From Anaerolineaceae bacterium UBA5211 (GTDB lineage Bacteria > Chloroflexota > Anaerolineae > Anaerolineales > Anaerolineaceae), in NCBI GenBank assembly GCA_002412595.1, contig DHVJ01000053.1, positions 1-26,822 on the forward strand: a stretch of DNA of 26,822 nt, in the 5' to 3' direction. The position numbers and the translations under genes are program-made. Every line of letters starts with the position of its first letter. Within the stretch, counting starts at the first letter, position 1. Positions 16,866 to 22,161 of the stretch are shown here, piece after piece. The notes under the pieces were generated by a model, which was not told the origin of the DNA, searched no databases, and saw only the letters and a list, made by a program, of their open reading frames with translations.

Positions 16866-17807
16866 TCAAATCTTTTCAACTACCCGCAATTTCGCGCTGC
16901 GCGAACGCGGGTTTCGGGCGATTTCCTCCTCTGAAGGTGCAACTGCCCCTTTCGTAATCGCTCGAACGCTAGCTTTATGCCCGCAGGTGCAAATGACTTG
17001 CTCCGGTGGGCAAATGCAATCCCGGCTTTCCCGCTGAAAGAATTGTTTTACGATGCGGTCTTCCAGCGAATGGAAGCTGATAACTGCCAGCCGGCCGCCG
17101 CTGCACAGAGCTGCAACGGCTTGCTCCAATCCCTCACTCAATTTCTCCAGTTCTGAGTTGGTCGCCAAGCGCAGGGCCTGAAAAGTGCGAGTGGCCGGAT
17201 GCGTCTTGCCGCGCTTGCCTTTGTAAACCGCCAGTACCAGGTTGGCCAACTGGGTGGTGCTTTCAAACGGCCGGTTGCGCACGATGGCGTCGGCGATTTG
17301 ATTGGCCCGCGGTTCTTCACCGTAATTTCGTAGAATAGCCGCCAGTTCTTTTTGCCCGGCCTGGTTTACCAATTCCGCTGCGCTGGTTTTCTGGCTCTCA
17401 TCGAAGCGCATGTCCAAAGGCGCTTCCTTCAGGAAAGAGAAACCGCGCGCTGCGTTGTCCAACTGCATGGAGGACACACCCAAGTCCAGCAGCATCCCGT
17501 CGATACATTCCCACCCGATGGTTTCGAGATGAAGTGCCAGGTCGGAATAGGAACCGTGCCGGATGGTGATGCGCTCTGCGAACTCAGCGGTATTGCGGCG
17601 GGCGATTTCGATGGCGTGGGTATCCACATCCAGCCCCAGCAGCAATCCCTCTGGCGCACTGGCCTGTAGGAAGCCGCGAGCGTGCCCGCCGGCTCCCAAA
17701 GTCCCGTCCACATAGCGACCGGGGCTGGCCGGTTCGAGGAAATCAAGTGTTTGATGGTAAAGTACCGGTTGGTGCGGAGAAGCGGAGTTCGGTTCAGGTC
17801 TGTCCAT
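16866..17807 (-). CDS. rsmH: 16S rRNA (cytosine1402-N4)-methyltransferase RsmH (MraW)
   Basis: A 313-residue SAM methyltransferase that modifies C1402 in the ribosomal decoding centre. Motifs: HQPVLYHQTLDFL at the N terminus, the SAM loop YVDGTLGAGGHARGFL, LLDLGVSSMQLD, GFSFLKEAPLDMRFD, FQALRLATNSEL, and ISFHSLEDRIVKQFF near the C terminus, all characteristic. It starts 2 nt after the mraZ stop. No clear Shine-Dalgarno precedes the ATG, so translation is probably coupled to mraZ. A CxxPP..CxC segment (CICPPEQVICTCG) near the C terminus is usual for the family. Confidence 0.96.
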   Translation of the reverse strand: MDRPEPNSASPHQPVLYHQTLDFLEPASPGRYVDGTLGAGGHARGFLQASAPEGLLLGLDVDTHAIEIARRNTAEFAERITIRHGSYSDLALHLETIGWECIDGMLLDLGVSSMQLDNAARGFSFLKEAPLDMRFDESQKTSAAELVNQAGQKELAAILRNYGEEPRANQIADAIVRNRPFESTTQLANLVLAVYKGKRGKTHPATRTFQALRLATNSELEKLSEGLEQAVAALCSGGRLAVISFHSLEDRIVKQFFQRESRDCICPPEQVICTCGHKASVRAITKGAVAPSEEEIARNPRSRSAKLRVVEKI

Positions 17808-17809
17808 GG

Positions 17810-18244
17810 TTAAAAGGTCAGGTTCAAATCCTTGAATCGATCCGCTCGTTCTGCCCCATCATTCAATATTTCTGCTTTTGTGCTCCAATTTTCTATCGCC
17901 CAAATTTCAAAATATGGGCCCAGTCCAACCAATTTCACAGCGCTGTTGAGGTGGGCGGCCTCCCGCAGGAATTGCGGAATAAGTACCCGCCCGGCCTTGT
18001 CCATTTCCAACATGACAGCGTTGCCGAAAAGCATACGAGCCAGGTCGCGGGCATGCGAATCCGTAATACTCATGCTTTTCATTTTGTGGTAAAGTGAGTC
18101 AAATTCATCGGCCTGAATGACCATCAGGTTATCGTCAAAGCCCTGCGTGATGTAGGCGCTATTCACCAGCAGGTCGCGATATTGCGACGGGATGGTCAAA
18201 CGGCCTTTATCATCGAGGTTATGGTCAAATTGTCCAAAGAACAT
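17810..18244 (-). CDS. mraZ: Transcriptional regulator MraZ
   Basis: A 144-residue protein with two AbrB-like half domains, each with the DxxGR signature (residues 11-15 and 82-86). MraZ forms ring oligomers and represses its own dcw operon by binding repeated upstream boxes. The start at 18244 is chosen over an ATG 72 nt upstream: it gives the family N terminus MFFGQFDHNLDDKGR and has GGAG about 9 nt before it. The upstream ATG lies within the operator repeats. It is the first gene of the 16-gene operon. Three MraZ boxes lie about 50-75 bp upstream. Confidence 0.96.
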   Translation of the reverse strand: MFFGQFDHNLDDKGRLTIPSQYRDLLVNSAYITQGFDDNLMVIQADEFDSLYHKMKSMSITDSHARDLARMLFGNAVMLEMDKAGRVLIPQFLREAAHLNSAVKLVGLGPYFEIWAIENWSTKAEILNDGAERADRFKDLNLTF

Positions 18245-18271
18245 TAGTTCTACTCCGGTATATAAGCGGAA

Positions 18272-18291
18272 ACGCCGGAATGTTCCGGCGT
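18272..18291 (-). repeat. 20-bp inverted repeat in the mraZ leader
   Basis: ACGCCGGAA and TTCCGGCGT are perfect 9-bp arms around a central 2 bp, between the MraZ boxes and the mraZ ribosome site. It would be transcribed as a hairpin in the mRNA leader, or it could be a second protein site on DNA. There is no following T run, so a terminator is unlikely. Confidence 0.8.
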
Positions 18292-18292
18292 C

Positions 18293-18320
18293 CCACTTTC
18301 TACCACTTTCTACCACTTTT
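18293..18320 (-). promoter_or_regulatory. MraZ operator (three direct repeats)
   Basis: On the minus strand AAAGTGG occurs three times with an exact 10-bp period (18293-18300, 18303-18310, 18313-18320, as CCACTTT on the plus strand). AAAGTGG-type direct repeats with about one helical turn spacing are the known MraZ box of several bacteria. They lie directly upstream of mraZ and overlap the predicted start of transcription, which fits autorepression of the whole dcw operon. Confidence 0.88.
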
Positions 18321-18324
18321 AATG

Positions 18325-18353
18325 ATTATAGCTATATTTTTACGCAAATACAA
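18325..18353 (-). promoter_or_regulatory. Predicted sigma70-type promoter of the dcw operon
   Basis: On the minus strand a perfect TATAAT (18325-18330) lies 17 nt from TTGTAT (18348-18353). Initiation would be near 18318, inside the first MraZ box, giving a leader of about 75 nt. No comparably good promoter was seen inside the operon. Confidence 0.7.
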
Positions 18354-18426
18354 GTCTTTTTTATTAATATAGTGTTATCTCTACAAATAATTAAACATTA
18401 ATTGTTGCTCTAAACCAGGAGGAAAT

Positions 18427-19395
18427 ATGCTCTTTGATCTTTCATTGCCCGAATTACAGCAGTATTTACCTGAACGGAATGAGCCAAAGGATTTTGATGC
18501 CTTTTGGGCAGAAACCTTGGCGGCGTCCCGCCAATTTCCGTTGAACACAGTATTTAAACCGGTTGATTACGCCATGGCTTTGGTGGATACGTATGATGTC
18601 ACCTTCAACGGTTATGGCGGACAGCCAATCAAAGGTTGGTTGATCCTGCCCAAGGATGCACAGGAGCCGCTGCCTTGCGTGGTGCAATATATCGGCTATG
18701 GCGGTGGACGCGGTTTTCCGACGGATTGGCTGCTGTATCCCAGTGCGGGGTATGCGGCTTTTATCATGGATACGCGCGGTCAGGGTTCTGCCTGGCAGCA
18801 GGGCGACACGCCGGATTTATCCAGTCAAGGAGCCAGCCCGCACTTCCCCGGGTTCATGACCCTGGGTGTGCTGGATCCAGCTACCTATTATTACCGGCGG
18901 GTCTTTACCGACGCGGTGCGCGCGGTGGAAGCAGCCTGTACTCATCCGCTAGTGGATATAAAGCGCATGGTTGTGACTGGCGGCAGCCAGGGCGGAGGCA
19001 TCAGCCTGGCGGTGAGTGGATTGCTGCCGGATTTGGCGGCTGTTATGCCGGATGTGCCTTTCCTATGTCACTTCTATCGCGCGGCCACAATCACGGATGA
19101 GGATCCTTACCATGAGATTGCTCGCTTTTTAAAGGTTCATCGAGATAAAACGGAAATTGTTTTCCGTACGTTGTCCTATTTCGACGGAATGAACTTTGCC
19201 GTCCGTGCTGGCGCACCCGCGCTGTTCTCTACCGGGTTGATGGACGTGACCTGTCCGCCCTCAACGGTCTTCGCGGCCTATAACCATTACAATGGGAAAA
19301 AAGAAATACGCGTTTATCCGTTTAACCTGCACGATGGCGGTGGTTCCCACCATGACCTGGAAAAGTTGCGGTTTTTATCAAAAATCCTGAATTAA
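18427..19395 (+). CDS. CE7-family acetyl esterase (acetyl xylan esterase / cephalosporin-C deacetylase)
   Basis: A 322-residue alpha/beta hydrolase that removes acetyl groups from xylo-oligosaccharides or other small esters. The CE7 RGQ motif is at 117-119, the nucleophile elbow GGSQGG has Ser187, and the other triad residues are Asp273 (GLMDVTCPPST) and His302 (NLHDGGGS). These positions nearly match those known for the Thermotoga maritima enzyme. No signal peptide is seen, so it is cytoplasmic, as is usual for CE7. AGGAGG lies 4 nt before the ATG. It is divergent from mraZ, stands alone and is followed by a terminator. Most CE7 proteins have His-Glu where this one has His-Asp. Confidence 0.92.
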   Translation: MLFDLSLPELQQYLPERNEPKDFDAFWAETLAASRQFPLNTVFKPVDYAMALVDTYDVTFNGYGGQPIKGWLILPKDAQEPLPCVVQYIGYGGGRGFPTDWLLYPSAGYAAFIMDTRGQGSAWQQGDTPDLSSQGASPHFPGFMTLGVLDPATYYYRRVFTDAVRAVEAACTHPLVDIKRMVVTGGSQGGGISLAVSGLLPDLAAVMPDVPFLCHFYRAATITDEDPYHEIARFLKVHRDKTEIVFRTLSYFDGMNFAVRAGAPALFSTGLMDVTCPPSTVFAAYNHYNGKKEIRVYPFNLHDGGGSHHDLEKLRFLSKILN

Positions 19396-19397
19396 AT

Positions 19398-19427
19398 AAA
19401 TCGCTCCCGTTTTGCGGGAGCGATTTT
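19398..19427 (+). terminator. Rho-independent terminator after the CE7 esterase
   Basis: A 12-bp stem (19398-19409 with 19415-19426) encloses a 5-nt loop (TTTTG), directly after the esterase stop, and ends in TTTT. The A-rich 5' flank makes it work for the convergent lipoprotein gene on the minus strand too. Confidence 0.9.
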
Positions 19428-19453
19428 CATATACAGATTAAGGAAGGTACCGT

Positions 19454-19984
19454 TTATCTCAGACAAGGAGATGGCATGCTGGAATTCAAGCGATTGCCGC
19501 AGAAAGGTACACCACCACCCATATTCCCGGAGAACATTGAGTAGGACCCATCCAGATACATGACAAAGTTACCGGATATGCCGGAAGTCGATTGCCAGGT
19601 GCCGGTTACGCTGGTACCGTCGTAGCTGACCACACCTTCAAACAAGAGGCTCTGACCGTCTTCAGTGGCGGCATTGGCCGTCAAGTCGAAGCCTTGCTGC
19701 AGGAAGTCAATATCCAGACGCTTTTGCGAAGTACCTTGCCAGATGGTCCAGGGGCCACCGATGTTAGTTGAGACAGTCGGTGTTACCGCATAAGTTGGCG
19801 TTGTGGTAGGGGTGGGGGTTTCAGTTACCGTTGGCGTCAAAGTTGGGGTATCGGTTACATCCTCATCCTCATCCACTTCTGTCGTAGTGGGGTTGGTCAC
19901 AATGTAGATGGGAAGGGTGCAGGAAATCACGATCAGTAGCAGCGTGCTAATCGCAAATAAAATAATGGTAGTGTTTCTCTTCAT
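19454..19984 (-). CDS. Predicted lipoprotein with Thr/Pro-rich linker
   Basis: A 176-residue hypothetical protein. A basic start (MKR) and hydrophobic stretch lead to a lipobox VISC with Cys22, so it is predicted to be a membrane-anchored lipoprotein. Residues 37-42 are acidic (DEDEDV), then 45-71 are a low-complexity Thr/Pro linker (TPTLTPTVTETPTPT). The C-terminal ~100 residues (from GGPWTIWQG) look like a small beta-rich domain with alternating hydrophobics (LLFEGVVSYDGTSVTGTW); I do not recognise its family. Cys162 and Cys174 could form a disulfide. Thr/Pro linkers of this kind are frequent in surface proteins of Chloroflexota. AGGAGG precedes the ATG by 5 nt. Confidence 0.8.
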   Translation of the reverse strand: MKRNTTIILFAISTLLLIVISCTLPIYIVTNPTTTEVDEDEDVTDTPTLTPTVTETPTPTTTPTYAVTPTVSTNIGGPWTIWQGTSQKRLDIDFLQQGFDLTANAATEDGQSLLFEGVVSYDGTSVTGTWQSTSGISGNFVMYLDGSYSMFSGNMGGGVPFCGNRLNSSMPSPCLR

Positions 19985-20325
19985 GGTACCTCCTAAAATT
20001 CTCTATATATTGTATAGCAAATATAACTTTTTACAACATATTTATGTGCAAGAAATGTGCCTATTGTTAGAATTTGTAAAATTACTCCCGCTCTCATTTC
20101 AATTTAGTCTGAAAAAGAAATTCAAGATGTGTGTCTGAATTAACATGCAATATTAACCTAATTGTATTCATTAAATAATAAAAGGGAAGCTTTTGTCACC
20201 TATTTTTCTTAAAAGATAACACAACAGGCGATTCCGGCTGCTTAAAGCAGGAGAGTCGTTTCCCGTTAAAATATTTATTTAATTGCTATTTCTTAGTGCT
20301 TGAGCGATGAGGATGAACTTCTGTG
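19985..20325. other. AT-rich intergenic region
   Basis: No coding sequence is supported. It holds the probable lipoprotein promoter near its left end and, at 20229-20258, an imperfect hairpin (CTGCT/AGCAG inner arms with a CGATTC/GAGTCG outer part). That hairpin lies about 70 nt past the small-protein stop and might end its transcript, but it lacks a clear T run. Nothing else is recognised. Confidence 0.5.
20009..20036 (-). promoter_or_regulatory. Predicted promoter of the lipoprotein gene
   Basis: On the minus strand TTGTAA (20031-20036) and TACAAT (20009-20014) are separated by 16 nt. Initiation would be near 20002, about 18 nt before the start codon, just upstream of the ribosome site. 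The surroundings are AT-rich, so chance matches are possible. Confidence 0.45.
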
Positions 20326-20502
20326 TTATTCAAGCAAAGCCAGATCCTCTTTGGAAATAAATTTGAAAAGCTTGGTCCCGGTCTCCGGATCCACAGCTTC
20401 GGCGGCTTTACGGCCGTTCTTCATGGTCTTGAGGGTGATTTTGCTGGTATCCACCCACACATCTTTCTTGGATTTTAGGGAATAAAACTTAATCATTGCC
20501 AT
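20326..20502 (-). CDS. Small basic protein resembling a cysteine-less zinc ribbon
   Basis: A 58-residue ORF beginning MAMIKFYSLKSKKDV and ending SKEDLALLE. A GGAG ribosome site lies 9 nt before the ATG; a second ATG two codons in is an alternative start. It is Lys-rich and has no cysteine. The spacing of TMKNGRKAAEAVDPETGTKLFKF is like that of small zinc-ribbon proteins of the DUF5679 type, which have a K-x-GR-x-A block followed by CPxCGTK-hydrophobic. Here both Cys pairs appear replaced (YSLK and DPET). That relation is my inference from pattern memory. The function is unknown. It stands alone between the nitroreductase and lipoprotein genes, on the same strand. Confidence 0.8.
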   Translation of the reverse strand: MAMIKFYSLKSKKDVWVDTSKITLKTMKNGRKAAEAVDPETGTKLFKFISKEDLALLE

Positions 20503-20539
20503 CGTACTTTTCTCCTCTCAAATTTAGGTCGGGCGCTTG

Positions 20540-20578
20540 ATGGAATTGGGTTGTATCCCCGTATTAGTGGAATTCCAT
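20540..20578. repeat. Inverted repeat in the leader of the small basic protein gene
   Basis: ATGGAATT (20540-20547) and AATTCCAT (20571-20578) are perfect 8-bp arms around 23 nt, with an additional inner GGG/CCC pairing (20548-20550 with 20557-20559). It lies between the predicted promoter and the ribosome site. It may be a leader RNA hairpin or an operator. Confidence 0.55.
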
Positions 20579-20588
20579 TGTTGTTTTT

Positions 20589-20615
20589 ATTATATATGAA
20601 ATTTATCCATGTAAA
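20589..20615 (-). promoter_or_regulatory. Possible promoter of the small basic protein gene
   Basis: On the minus strand a perfect TATAAT (20589-20594) lies 15 nt from TTTACA (20610-20615). The spacing is short and the region is AT-rich. It lies after the nitroreductase stop and would give a leader of about 80 nt. Confidence 0.4.
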
Positions 20616-20623
20616 TTAAAGTT

Positions 20624-21136
20624 TTACCAGCGTTCCATATGGATGATTTGATCCATGGAAAGCCGTTTTTTCTGGATGGCGGAGGGATCGGCCGGATATC
20701 CCAATGGCATCAGCCCGACTATGACAATTTCCTCCGGGATGCCCAAAATTTTCTTGACTTCCAGTGCATCGAAGTGCCCAATCCAACAGGTGCCCAGCCC
20801 CAGTTCTACAGCAGTAAGCATGATGTGGTCTAGGGCAATGGCAACATTGATGGGGTGGCAGGGCAGGCCGCATTTCATGACCTTACCGTCGGTCTCTGCG
20901 CAAGCCGCCAGCACAACTGGCGCTTCACCCACAAAGGATTGCGACCCGGCAGCTTGCGCCAATTTTTTACGGGTATCTTTATCCTGTACCACCACAAAGC
21001 GCCATTCCTGGCGGTTGGAGGCGGAGGGTGCCAGGTGAGCGGCTTCCAGGATTTGGTTCAGCTTTTCTTCTTCCACCGGTTTATCCAGGTATTTACGCAC
21101 GCTCTTACGGGTTTTTATGGCATCGAAAATGTTCAT
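20624..21136 (-). CDS. Nitroreductase-family FMN oxidoreductase
   Basis: A 170-residue flavoprotein of the small nitroreductase family, which uses NAD(P)H to reduce nitro-aromatics, quinones or other acceptors; the natural substrate cannot be told. FMN-contact motifs: IKTRKSVRKY (7-16), APSASNRQEWRFVVV (36-50), GLGTCWIGHFD (113-123) and GLMPLGYP (141-148), with the usual C-terminal KKRLSMDQIIHMERW. The length is typical of this compact subgroup. The ribosome site is AAGGAA. The nearest gene upstream on the other strand is a flavodoxin, about 200 nt away and divergent, so a shared redox role is possible but unproven. Confidence 0.92.
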   Translation of the reverse strand: MNIFDAIKTRKSVRKYLDKPVEEEKLNQILEAAHLAPSASNRQEWRFVVVQDKDTRKKLAQAAGSQSFVGEAPVVLAACAETDGKVMKCGLPCHPINVAIALDHIMLTAVELGLGTCWIGHFDALEVKKILGIPEEIVIVGLMPLGYPADPSAIQKKRLSMDQIIHMERW

Positions 21137-21270
21137 GATAATTCCTTATCGTAATTTGTTTCTACAGGAACAAAAAACAGGATGCTGATGGGAAACCGCG
21201 ACTTTTTATTTATCTTCCCGTATTTAAATCATACCATTGTTAAAGTCAGGTAAACAAAAAGCTGACATAC

Positions 21271-21299
21271 TTGTACAGGAAATGCATTTTCGTTATATT
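21271..21299 (+). promoter_or_regulatory. Predicted promoter of the flavodoxin gene
   Basis: TTGTAC (21271-21276) and TATATT (21294-21299) are separated by 17 nt, with initiation expected near 21306, about 27 nt before the chosen start. CTGACA (21261-21266) just upstream is an alternative -35 but pairs with a poor -10. Confidence 0.45.
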
Positions 21300-21332
21300 T
21301 ATAAGGAAGGATTAAAATAAATGGAGGAAATC

Positions 21333-21809
21333 ATGAAATCATTGGTAATTTATGATTCATATTTTGGCAATACCGAGAAATTGGCGCAAGCCGTGGGTAA
21401 AGCATTGGGTACTGCGAAAAATGTGCGCGTGGTCCGTGTTGTGGATGTGACTCCGGCTGAGTTGGAGGGAGTGGACCTGCTGGTGGTAGCTTCTCCCACG
21501 CGTGGTTTTCGGCCCTCGGAAGGCACGACCAAGTTCCTCAACAGCCTGCCTGCCAACGCGCTGCAGGGCATTAAAGCGGCTGCTTTTGACACGCGCATCG
21601 ACCCTGAGACCCTCAAAAACAAGGTATTCAGGTTTATCGTCCAGCGCGGCGGTTATGCTAATAAAGCTATAGCCAAAATGTTAGCGAATAAAGGCGCGCA
21701 GGTAATTCACCCGCTGGAGGGTTTTTACGTGGATGATTCCGAAGGGCCCGTTTCATCCGGAGAGATGGAAAGGGCTGCGAAGTGGGCAGCCCAAATCAAA
21801 AATGGTTGA
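21333..21809 (+). CDS. Flavodoxin-like protein
   Basis: A 158-residue single-domain flavodoxin fold, a low-potential FMN electron carrier. The phosphate loop YDSYFGNTEKLA lies at residues 7-18, and LLVVASPTRGFRPSEGTTKFL provides the second FMN loop. KAAAFDTRI and GAQVIHPLEGFYVDDSEGP match later flavodoxin strands. The start at 21333 is preferred to an in-frame ATG 12 nt upstream, since GGAGG lies 5 nt before it and the protein then begins MKSLVIYDS. Its stop is the first base triplet of a 12-bp tandem repeat. It could also be a domain used for heme or oxygen stress, but no such partner is nearby. Confidence 0.88.
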   Translation: MKSLVIYDSYFGNTEKLAQAVGKALGTAKNVRVVRVVDVTPAELEGVDLLVVASPTRGFRPSEGTTKFLNSLPANALQGIKAAAFDTRIDPETLKNKVFRFIVQRGGYANKAIAKMLANKGAQVIHPLEGFYVDDSEGPVSSGEMERAAKWAAQIKNG

Positions 21810-21842
21810 AACGCTATCTGAAACGTTATCTGAAACGCATTG
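21807..21842 (+). repeat. Three 12-bp tandem repeats
   Basis: TGAAACGCTATC, TGAAACGTTATC and TGAAACGCATTG follow one another directly; the first TGA is the flavodoxin stop codon. The third copy diverges at its end. No function is known to me. Confidence 0.85.
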
Positions 21843-22161
21843 AAGATCCTTTGAACAGGCTGGAGTTTTTTTTTCGCCAGCTTGTATTTTATACGAACGT
21901 GTGGGGATTTGGGCCTTTGATTTTTAACTAAAATTGTGGAAAACGTTGTATGATCGGAAAAATGGTGGAAAAGTTTATTAATGAACTGTAATGGCGTTTT
22001 ATGCTGGTTGTTTTAAGTTGTCAGCTTGGATTCATATAATTAGTCATTTCTAATTCTGTTTTCTGGGTATTAGAACGTCAATGTAAAAATAACCAATTCG
22101 GGCAAATATAAAGGCAGTTGGGAATCAGAGAAAAAAATCGAATTTTATTATTGTATGGATC
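21810..22161. other. Intergenic region before the GT-C gene
   Basis: AT-rich and without a supported gene. Contains most of the 12-bp tandem repeats, a hairpin with a T-rich loop (about 21854-21888) that may end the flavodoxin transcript, and TATGAT near 21948 as a possible -10 without a convincing -35. No Shine-Dalgarno is seen before the GT-C start. Confidence 0.5.
21854..21888 (+). terminator. Possible terminator after the flavodoxin gene
   Basis: AGGCTGG and CCAGCTT form a 7-bp stem (one wobble) around a loop that contains nine T, followed by a T-rich stretch. The T run is in the loop rather than after the stem, so this is not a classical terminator. Confidence 0.35.

Noticed and set aside
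18245..18316. Upstream ATG giving MraZ 24 extra residues
   Set aside because: It lies in the operator repeats and upstream of the conserved MFFGQFDHNL start; the predicted transcript starts at about the same place.
18292..18320. Three short direct repeats considered as a CRISPR remnant
   Set aside because: Period of 10 bp with 3-bp spacers, position and sequence fit the MraZ box; no spacer-length gaps and no cas genes.
20300..20485. 61-codon plus-strand ORF
   Set aside because: Antisense to the 58-residue basic gene on the minus strand, which has a proper ribosome site and plausible protein sequence; the plus ORF has neither.
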